Origin: an uncultured Butyrivibrio sp.
GTDB taxonomy: Bacteria; Bacillota; Clostridia; Lachnospirales; Lachnospiraceae
Reading direction: 5' to 3'
DNA: 6,954 nt
Assembly: GCA_947169985.1 (NCBI GenBank)
Contig: CAMVRW010000128.1
Span: 1-6,954, forward strand
Of the stretch, positions 1 to 5,648 are shown piece after piece; position 1 is the first letter of the stretch, and every line of letters begins with the position of its first letter. Below the pieces are notes generated by a model, which made no database searches, was not told where the DNA came from, and saw only the letters and a program-made list of their open reading frames with translations. Both the position numbers and the translations under genes were made by a program.

Positions 1-959
1 CTGAGCATAAAAGAGATGCTCATAAATATGTGACGATTACAGGGTTCGAGGGTAATACCTCGAACCTTGTTGTGCCTGGAGAAATAGACGGAATTGCTGT
101 TGAAGCAATTGGTAATCATGCATTTTCCGGAAGGGAAGATCTTTTGACAGTTCAGCTGCCGAGGACCATCAAGACTCTTTTCGGCTTTGCCTTTCATGAT
201 TGCAGGAAATTAAAAAAGATATCTCTTTATGACAGCATCGATGATTATTATGACGGTGTCTGCAGACAGTGTGACAGCCTAAAGGAGATTGAGATTGTCA
301 TGGAGAGAGGCTGGTATGAGGTTGTAAGGAACTTCCTGGCAGACAACGACAGGACACTTCGATTTGTTCTGAAGATATGTCAAAAGGTAAGCGATGATGG
401 AATCAAGGTCAGTGATATCGGGGCCGGGGCGATGGGAAATGGCCTTGCGACGGCTGTTCTCACCTTTCCTGAGTACGTCTACGACTTTAACGAGAACACC
501 ATGGCCAGGACTATCCAGTTTTCCATCGCAGGTTCGGGAATGTTCTACCGGGAATGTGTAGACAGACGCAGCATAGATTACAGGCAGTACGATAAGCTCT
601 TTGAAAAGGCCGTTATTGACGGGGGCGAGATCTCTGAAAACATAGCTGTGGATAGGCTCTTATATCCCATAGAGCTGGCAGACAATTATCGAAAGATGTA
701 CGAAGACTTCGTAAGATCTTCAGCGGATAGCATCCTATCCCGACTTGTGGCAGCCTCTGAAGAGGAACCATTAAACCTTGATACGGTCAAAGCTCTTTTA
801 ACCTACAACCAGAGCTGCGCTGGAGAAAAGCTTCTGCCCTCATCAAGCATAGATGCAGCTATTAAGCTCTCAGCACAGAAGAAACTCCCCAAGATGAGCG
901 CCATCCTCATGGACGGTACATCTGATTCCGGTTCTGACATGGTAAGCTTCGAGTTTTGA
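1..959 (+). CDS. BspA-like leucine-rich repeat protein with ankyrin-like helical C-terminus, 5' partial
   Basis: The frame is open to the left edge (first whole codon at 3, no stop), so the true start is outside the window. The GTG at 30 is an internal valine inside a typical BspA repeat entry (ITGFEGN, then LVVPGEIDG). About three LRR_5-type units of roughly 23 residues follow to about nt 300, with the usual AF..C..L..I.L pattern (AFSGREDLLTVQLP, AFHDCRKLKKISL); the third, near CRQCDSLKEIEI, is degenerate. From about 340 to 959 the protein is non-LRR and mostly helical. Its end (771-917) has paired helices, VKALLTYN then IDAAIKLSAQ and MSAILMDG, resembling a worn ankyrin hairpin. LRR and ankyrin folds bind proteins, so a recognition or adaptor role is inferred. 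No membrane segment is visible in this part; a signal peptide cannot be judged. The gene lies 114 nt before the symporter gene, separated by a promoter-like site and a hairpin. LRR call firm, ankyrin call tentative, function unknown. Confidence 0.85.
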   Translation, partial: EHKRDAHKYVTITGFEGNTSNLVVPGEIDGIAVEAIGNHAFSGREDLLTVQLPRTIKTLFGFAFHDCRKLKKISLYDSIDDYYDGVCRQCDSLKEIEIVMERGWYEVVRNFLADNDRTLRFVLKICQKVSDDGIKVSDIGAGAMGNGLATAVLTFPEYVYDFNENTMARTIQFSIAGSGMFYRECVDRRSIDYRQYDKLFEKAVIDGGEISENIAVDRLLYPIELADNYRKMYEDFVRSSADSILSRLVAASEEEPLNLDTVKALLTYNQSCAGEKLLPSSSIDAAIKLSAQKKLPKMSAILMDGTSDSGSDMVSFEF

Positions 960-977
960 TATTTTTCGCATAGATAC

Positions 978-1006
978 TAGGCAGAAAATGGTTTTTTCTG
1001 TATAAT
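978..1006 (+). promoter_or_regulatory. Predicted sigma-A-type promoter for the symporter-vWA-MoxR genes
   Basis: A perfect -10 box, TATAAT, lies at 1001-1006. Seventeen nucleotides upstream is TAGGCA (978-983), which matches the -35 consensus at four of six positions. Transcription would start near 1012-1014, giving a leader of about 60 nt before the ATG at 1074. The match is by eye only; in AT-rich intergenic DNA a TATAAT can occur by chance, though its spacing to the next gene is sensible. It would let the three downstream genes be transcribed separately from the LRR gene. Confidence 0.5.
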
Positions 1007-1010
1007 TGCT

Positions 1011-1055
1011 AGGGTGGCAGATTCTTTTGCAGAGTCTGCACCCTATTATTTTGTT
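1011..1055 (+). terminator. Strong hairpin with U-rich tail: terminator of the LRR gene or leader attenuator/5' stabiliser
   Basis: The arm 1011-1025 pairs with 1031-1044: six base pairs (AGGGTG/CACCCT), a single bulged G at 1017, then eight more pairs including one G-U, closed by a 5-nt loop (1026-1030). The following TATTATTTTGTT (1044-1055) is 9/12 T. This has the form of an intrinsic terminator 52 nt after the LRR stop. However, it starts only about 5 nt after the predicted -10 box, so transcripts from that promoter would begin with this hairpin, which would then act as a 5' stabiliser or attenuator. The sequence does not decide between these. Confidence 0.6.
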
Positions 1056-1073
1056 AGAAAGATCGGTTAATTT

Positions 1074-2438
1074 ATGGACGAACAACAGCGTGGAAGCTTC
1101 GGCTCCAGACTAGGATTTATTCTGGTGAGTGCAGGATGTGCCATCGGAATCGGAAATGTGTGGAAATTTCCTTATGTGGCAGGACAGAATGGCGGAGCAA
1201 TTTTTGTATTATTCTATTTGCTGTTCCTATTAATCATGGGAATCCCCGTAATGACAATGGAACTGGCAGTAGGAAGAGCCAGCGGAATGACTCTCACAAA
1301 GGCCTACAGAAAGCTTGAAGGGAAAGGTCAGAAGTGGCATGCCCATGGCTGGATGAGTATGGCAGGATGTTACCTTCTGATGATGTATTACACCACCGTT
1401 TCAGGCTGGATGCTGAACTACTGCTATAAATTTGCTACAGGTAAGTTTGATAATGTATCTTCAGGTGAAGTTGGCGCAGTATTTGATCAGCTCCTGGCAA
1501 GCCCTGTGGAAATGGGAATCTTTACCATCATAACCGTGTGGTTTGGATTTATGGTTCTTTCCTTTGGAGTACAGAAGGGCCTTGAGAGAGTAAACAAATT
1601 CATGATGCTGGGACTTCTTTTCCTTATCATGATCCTGGCAGGTCACAGCCTTACACTTTCAGGAGCTACAGAAGGCATCAAATTCTTCCTTCTTCCTGAT
1701 TTTCAGCAGGCTAAGGAAGTTGGAATCTTCCGTGTAATGACCAGTGCCATGAATCAGGCCTTCTTTACCTTGAGCGTAGGTATGGGATCCATCGAGATCT
1801 TCGGTAGCTACATGTCTGATGACAGGGCTCTTGTAGGAGAGGCTTCAAGGATTGCAGCTTTAGACACCCTGGTAGCCATCATCTCCGGAATCATCATATT
1901 CCCTGCCTGCTTCAGCTTTGGTGTAGCACCATCCCAGGGACCATCACTTATCTTCGTGACACTTCCTGAGATATTCATCAACATGCACATGGGAAGACTC
2001 TGGGGAACACTGTTCTTCGTATTTATGACCTTTGCAAGCTTCTCCACTGTAACTGCTGTGTTTGAGAACCTTGTAGCTGGCGCAGTTGATAACTTCCATT
2101 GGGACAGAAAGAACTCTGTAGTTGTAAACTGCATCTTCATGCTTTTTGCAAGTCTCCCCTGCGTTTTAGGTTATAATAAATGGAGCAACGTTCTTTTCTT
2201 CGGAGGCAGAAATGTGCTTGACTTCGAGGATTTCATTGTAAGCAACATCATCCTTCCTGTGGGCTCACTTATCTTTGTACTGTTCTGTACCCACAAATTT
2301 GGATGGGGCTTTGATAACTATTTCGATGAGGTCAACAAGGGCAAAGGCTTTAAGTTGCACAGATGGACAAAAACTTATCTGGCATTTGTACTTCCAATCC
2401 TTATCCTCATCATTGCGATTAATGGATTCTTAGGATGA
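1074..2438 (+). CDS. Neurotransmitter:sodium symporter (NSS/SNF family) amino-acid transporter
   Basis: Predicted inner-membrane Na+-coupled symporter importing an amino acid or related amine; complete at 454 aa, the usual size of bacterial 11-TM members such as MhsT and TnaT. TM1 (about 11-35) carries the signature GIGNVWKFPY (25-34), whose unwound stretch binds Na+ and substrate; N28 aligns with LeuT Asn27. TM6 has FFTLSVGMGSIE (230-241), with T232 at the LeuT Thr254 position. TM8 has FASFST (320-325), where A321, S324 and T325 match the Na2 site. In TM7 the LeuT Asn286 position is D264 and the LeuT Glu290 position is A268, as I recall for MhsT-type members. The last helix ends at the C-terminus (434-454). 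The substrate cannot be read from sequence; tryptophan or other bulky hydrophobic amino acids are possible from the MhsT/TnaT resemblance. The ribosome site is weak (AGAAAG, 1056-1061). The stop overlaps the ATG of the vWA gene, implying one mRNA. Confidence 0.95.
   Translation: MDEQQRGSFGSRLGFILVSAGCAIGIGNVWKFPYVAGQNGGAIFVLFYLLFLLIMGIPVMTMELAVGRASGMTLTKAYRKLEGKGQKWHAHGWMSMAGCYLLMMYYTTVSGWMLNYCYKFATGKFDNVSSGEVGAVFDQLLASPVEMGIFTIITVWFGFMVLSFGVQKGLERVNKFMMLGLLFLIMILAGHSLTLSGATEGIKFFLLPDFQQAKEVGIFRVMTSAMNQAFFTLSVGMGSIEIFGSYMSDDRALVGEASRIAALDTLVAIISGIIIFPACFSFGVAPSQGPSLIFVTLPEIFINMHMGRLWGTLFFVFMTFASFSTVTAVFENLVAGAVDNFHWDRKNSVVVNCIFMLFASLPCVLGYNKWSNVLFFGGRNVLDFEDFIVSNIILPVGSLIFVLFCTHKFGWGFDNYFDEVNKGKGFKLHRWTKTYLAFVLPILILIIAINGFLG
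2432..2438 (+). promoter_or_regulatory. ATGA stop-start overlap coupling symporter and vWA gene translation
   Basis: The symporter TGA (2436-2438) lies inside the ATGA (2435-2438) that also contains the vWA start codon. No properly spaced Shine-Dalgarno sequence is seen: the only AGG (2432-2434) abuts the ATG and is too close. Ribosomes finishing the symporter would therefore be expected to re-initiate here, tying vWA output to symporter translation. Confidence 0.7.
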
Positions 2439-3865
2439 AAGATCTGAAGGCAGTAAGTAAAAGTTTACAGCTCAGTGAAACAGGAATGCGGGTCCTTGGA
2501 CAGTCCAGGACCGAGCTCTATATTGACATGCGATTTATGGGAGGGGCTCTTTCGAGCCTCTCTTATGAAATGGATCTTTCTACTACTTCTGTGGGAACGG
2601 ACGCAGTCAGCATCCGCTTTAACCCTTCTTATGTTCTTCAGCTTTTCGTGGAGGAGCCGGGAAAGCTGAACAGAACCTACATTCACATGCTTCTTCATTG
2701 TATTTTCAGGCATATGTACACCTCAAGGAACTTTGAGGATGTGCGGCTTTTTGATCTGTGCGCTGATATCGTTGTGGAATCCATTCTGGATGGAATGGAC
2801 TATCAGTGCATCTACAGAGTTTCTTCTGACTTCCGGGACAGATGGTATACTAAATTGGAAAAAGAGCTAAAGGTGCTCACGGTGGAAAAACTCTACCGTT
2901 TCTTTTCTGACCCTGAAAACCAGCTGGAAGAGTTGGAATATGAAAAGCTGGAGCGGGAGTTTAAGCTTGATGACCATGGCTTTTGGCTTCGTCTTCAGGA
3001 CAATCAGTCAGAGGATCAGGAGGAAAAAGAAAAGCCTCCGATAGATGAGGATATGGACAGTCCGGAAGGAAAAGAGAATGAACCGGACGAAAATGGACCC
3101 AAGAAGGAAAAGATCATTAACCCCAGGCGCCTTAAGCAGATAGAGCGAAAAGAAAAAGACTGGGATAAGGAGGCCAAGCGCCTTCAGACAGAGATAGAGA
3201 CCATAGGAAAAAATGCCAGTGATAAGCTGGGAAAGCTGGACTGGATACTAAAGTTTCAAAACACCTCAAGGACAGATTACCGTGAGTTTTTGCAGCGCTT
3301 TAAGGTACTTCGTGAGGAAGGCGGAATAGATCTGGACAGCTTTGATTACGGAATGTACTCCTTTGGTCTTTCTCACTATGGTGACATGCCTCTCATAGAA
3401 GAGAACGAATTCCGGGAGGTTAAGAAGATCCAGGAGCTGGTCATAGCAATAGACACCTCCGCCTCTTGTAAGGACGAGCTGGTGCAGCGTTTCCTTGATG
3501 AGACGGCAGCGATCCTTTTGGGAAAGGACAGCTTCTTCCAGCGGATAAAGATCCTGGTTATTGAGTGTGACGATCAGGTTCAGCGAATAGAGACCATCAC
3601 CTCCGTAGATGACATGAAGAAGTATTCCGGTGGCATCCACGTAGAAGGCGGCTATGGTACAGACTTCCGCCCGGTCTTTGAAAAGGTTGAGGAGCTGAAA
3701 GCCTCCGGCGAATTCGAGAACCTGAAAGGTCTCATCTACTTCACCGACGGCTACGGAACCTACCCCGAAACACCGACAACGTACGATACAGCCTTCGTCT
3801 TCGCCGCTGACCTTGACTACGAAGACGAAAACGTGCCTTCCTGGGCATTGAAGCTGTACATCTGA
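2435..3865 (+). CDS. vWA-like protein with degenerate metallopeptidase-like N-terminal domain (DUF2201/COG3864-like)
   Basis: Cytosolic 476-aa protein with no signal peptide or membrane segment. The N-terminal domain (about 15-185) resembles the putative metallopeptidase domain that precedes vWA in COG3864-type proteins. Its helix reads HMLLHCIFRH (84-93) where an active zincin would have HExxH plus a third His: H84, H88 and H93 are present but Met85 replaces the catalytic Glu. The helix LCADIVVES (108-116) and a DDHGFW motif (179-184) follow. Residues 190-225 are a charged, Glu/Lys/Pro-rich linker, and 226-275 are likely helical or coiled coil. The C-terminal vWA-like domain (about 333-476) has a complete MIDAS: DTSAS (340-344), T409 in GGYGTD, and D438 in YFTDGYG. 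The C-terminus (PSWALKLYI) fits the family. MoxR ATPases commonly pair with vWA proteins as chaperone-like complexes, and a MoxR gene follows 59 nt downstream. I infer partnership with it; the substrate is unknown and peptidase activity is unlikely. Confidence 0.88.
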   Translation: MKDLKAVSKSLQLSETGMRVLGQSRTELYIDMRFMGGALSSLSYEMDLSTTSVGTDAVSIRFNPSYVLQLFVEEPGKLNRTYIHMLLHCIFRHMYTSRNFEDVRLFDLCADIVVESILDGMDYQCIYRVSSDFRDRWYTKLEKELKVLTVEKLYRFFSDPENQLEELEYEKLEREFKLDDHGFWLRLQDNQSEDQEEKEKPPIDEDMDSPEGKENEPDENGPKKEKIINPRRLKQIERKEKDWDKEAKRLQTEIETIGKNASDKLGKLDWILKFQNTSRTDYREFLQRFKVLREEGGIDLDSFDYGMYSFGLSHYGDMPLIEENEFREVKKIQELVIAIDTSASCKDELVQRFLDETAAILLGKDSFFQRIKILVIECDDQVQRIETITSVDDMKKYSGGIHVEGGYGTDFRPVFEKVEELKASGEFENLKGLIYFTDGYGTYPETPTTYDTAFVFAADLDYEDENVPSWALKLYI

Positions 3866-3910
3866 TGGCCCAAGGCAGGCCGGCATAACCGCAACCATGG
3901 AAATACTAAG

Positions 3911-3916
3911 AAAGGA
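3911..3916 (+). promoter_or_regulatory. Ribosome binding site of the MoxR gene
   Basis: AAAGGA sits 8 nt before the ATG at 3925, which fixes that start. The 59-nt gap after the vWA stop has no convincing promoter or terminator, only a 4-bp GGCC/GGCC pairing (3867-3870 with 3878-3881), so cotranscription with the vWA gene is expected. Confidence 0.75.
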
Positions 3917-3924
3917 ACATTTTC

Positions 3925-5466
3925 ATGAATATAAATGAAGCAAAAGAAGAAGTAAAAAACGCTGTCAGGGCTTATCTGGAAAAGGATGAGGCAGGTCAGT
4001 ATGAGATCCCTATAGAGCGTCAGCGCCCCATCCTTTTGATGGGACCTCCCGGAATCGGAAAGACCGCCATCGTGGAGCAGATTGCCCATGAGTTGTCCAT
4101 AAATCTGGTGTCCTATACCATAACTCACCACACAAGGCAGAGTGCCATTGGACTTCCCAAGATATCTGAAAAGAAATATGGCGGGAAGACCTATTCTGTC
4201 ACCGAATATACCATGAGTGAGATCATCGGTGCAGTTTATGACCAGATTGAAAAATCCGGGATACAGGAAGGAATTCTTTTCCTGGATGAGATAAACTGCG
4301 TTTCTGAGACACTGGCACCTACCATGCTTCAGTTCCTGCAGTATAAGACCTTCGGAAGTCATAGGATCCCTGATGGTTTCATTATCGTGACTGCGGGAAA
4401 TCCGCCCCAGTACAATAAGTCCGTAAGGGACTTTGATATAGTTACTCTGGACCGTGTAAGGCAGATCAATATTGAAGAGGACTTTGATGCCTGGAAGGAT
4501 TATGCCTATAAGGCCGGAGTTCACGGCTCCATCATGGCATACCTTGAGATCAAGAAGGACAACTTCTACAGCATCAAGACCGATGTGGATGGAAGGACCT
4601 TTGTAACAGCCAGAGGCTGGGAGGATCTTTCAAGAGTCATAAAGGTCCATGAAAAGCTTGATATGCCAATAAACGAGAACCTTACAGCCCAGTACCTTCA
4701 GAATAAGGAAATTGCAAGGGATTTTGCTACCTACTACGAGCTGTATCAGCGCTACAATGAGCTCTACAAGATCCCGGATATCTTAGAGGGAAGATTCCCT
4801 GAGGATAAGCGCGCCATCAGAGAAGGCTCTTTTGACGAAAAGCTCAGTATCATAGGGCTTCTCACAGATAAGCTCATGGAGGAGTTCAGGAGCTATTCAA
4901 GGCAGCAGTCTGTTCAGAAGATATTGTTTGAAACCATCAAGGAGTTTGGAAGATTCTCTGAGACAGAGGAGACGGAAAGGGTAGACAGCATCCAGTGGTT
5001 TAAGGACAGGATGGGTATCATGGAGTACAGGCTGCAGGAGGAAAAGGAAGCAGGTCTTATTGACAGGGAAGAGGAAAGGGCCAGGGCCACAGCTGTAAGA
5101 TCCCTGAAGGATTGCATAAACTATATGGCCACCGCCGCAGGCTCAGAGCCTGACCTTAAGGGCGCCTTTATCCTTGCAAAGAACTGGTTTACCAAGAAGG
5201 AGAACATCCGCCAGGAAAACATCAAGACTACAGGAAGGCACCTCACTAACAGCTTTGAATTCTTAGAGCAGACCTTTGGAGATTCAGAGAGCCTTTCAGG
5301 AAGCCAGGAGATGGTCATCTTTATCACTGAGCTTTCAAACGCATATCATAGCCTTAAGTTTGTCAGAGACACAGGAAATGATGCCTATTACAAATACAAC
5401 AAGCTGCTTCTTTTGAACGACAGGAAGCAGGAGCTTATGGAACTTGCCAAGGAGCTGGTTTTTTAA
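3925..5466 (+). CDS. MoxR-type AAA+ ATPase with long helical C-terminal extension
   Basis: Cytosolic AAA+ ATPase of the MoxR/COG0714 group, 513 aa; these form hexameric rings that use ATP to remodel or load partners, usually with a vWA protein. Motifs are complete: Walker A GPPGIGKT (40-47), Walker B ILFLDEIN (117-124, D121/E122), sensor 1 N159 in VTAGNPP, a probable arginine finger in LDRVRQ (R177 or R179), and sensor 2 R230 in TARGWEDLS. Typical MoxR proteins are about 300-350 aa; here about 270 residues follow sensor 2. They are mostly helical, with an acidic/basic likely coiled coil at about 345-400 (EEKEAGLIDREEERARA), and have no fold I recognise. A proper ribosome site precedes the ATG. 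The partner is inferred to be the vWA protein encoded just upstream. What the complex acts on is not visible from the sequence. No clear terminator follows the stop. Confidence 0.93.
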   Translation: MNINEAKEEVKNAVRAYLEKDEAGQYEIPIERQRPILLMGPPGIGKTAIVEQIAHELSINLVSYTITHHTRQSAIGLPKISEKKYGGKTYSVTEYTMSEIIGAVYDQIEKSGIQEGILFLDEINCVSETLAPTMLQFLQYKTFGSHRIPDGFIIVTAGNPPQYNKSVRDFDIVTLDRVRQINIEEDFDAWKDYAYKAGVHGSIMAYLEIKKDNFYSIKTDVDGRTFVTARGWEDLSRVIKVHEKLDMPINENLTAQYLQNKEIARDFATYYELYQRYNELYKIPDILEGRFPEDKRAIREGSFDEKLSIIGLLTDKLMEEFRSYSRQQSVQKILFETIKEFGRFSETEETERVDSIQWFKDRMGIMEYRLQEEKEAGLIDREEERARATAVRSLKDCINYMATAAGSEPDLKGAFILAKNWFTKKENIRQENIKTTGRHLTNSFEFLEQTFGDSESLSGSQEMVIFITELSNAYHSLKFVRDTGNDAYYKYNKLLLLNDRKQELMELAKELVF

Positions 5467-5530
5467 ATGAAAAAAGATTCCTTTATTATCATTATACGAG
5501 TGAGAAAACTAAATGGCACTGAATGACAGA

Positions 5531-5585
5531 GTGGGAATATGTACTACGTATTAAATGATAATTAAAGTTTTATAATATTCCCCAC
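5531..5585 (+). repeat. Imperfect inverted repeat overlapping a TATAAT box
   Basis: GTGGGAATAT (5531-5540) pairs with ATATTCCCCAC (5575-5585) over ten base pairs with one bulged C; the 34-nt spacer is AT-rich. The right arm overlaps TATAAT (5571-5576), a perfect -10 hexamer with no recognisable -35 at 16-18 nt. No T-run follows, so it does not look like a terminator. It could be an operator for the surface-protein gene, or chance. The rest of the 182-nt gap (5467-5648) shows no gene I can support. Confidence 0.3.
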
Positions 5586-5637
5586 AAGGGCATACGGTTT
5601 GCAGTAAAATTATATAACCAAAACTGGCTTTTTCTAT

Positions 5638-5644
5638 GAGGTGG
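5638..5644 (+). promoter_or_regulatory. Ribosome binding site of the surface-protein gene
   Basis: GAGGTGG lies 4 nt before the ATG at 5649 (7 nt counting from GAGG). Together with the signal peptide coded right after it, this sets the start of the last gene. Confidence 0.7.
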
Positions 5645-5648
5645 TGCC

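Noticed and set aside
30..32. GTG at 30 as start of the LRR gene
   Set aside because: The frame is open upstream to the edge, and the GTG lies within a typical BspA repeat entry, so it is an internal valine.
982..1000. Seven-pair hairpin CAGAAAA/TTTTCTG as terminator of the LRR gene
   Set aside because: Mostly A-T pairs, no T-run after it; the 1011-1044 hairpin is far stronger.
1007..1073. Glycine or other riboswitch ahead of the symporter
   Set aside because: Some NSS genes have one, but the leader is only about 60 nt and holds one simple hairpin with no aptamer core.
3897..3938. 13-codon frame overlapping the MoxR start
   Set aside because: No ribosome site; the MoxR start has its own well-placed AAAGGA.
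3266..4524. Two long minus-strand open frames (210 and 235 codons)
   Set aside because: Both lie opposite conserved vWA and MoxR motifs, show no recognisable domain, and are typical antisense shadows.
5467..5526. 19-codon frame beginning right after the MoxR stop
   Set aside because: No domain, no ribosome site other than coding sequence, and too short to support.
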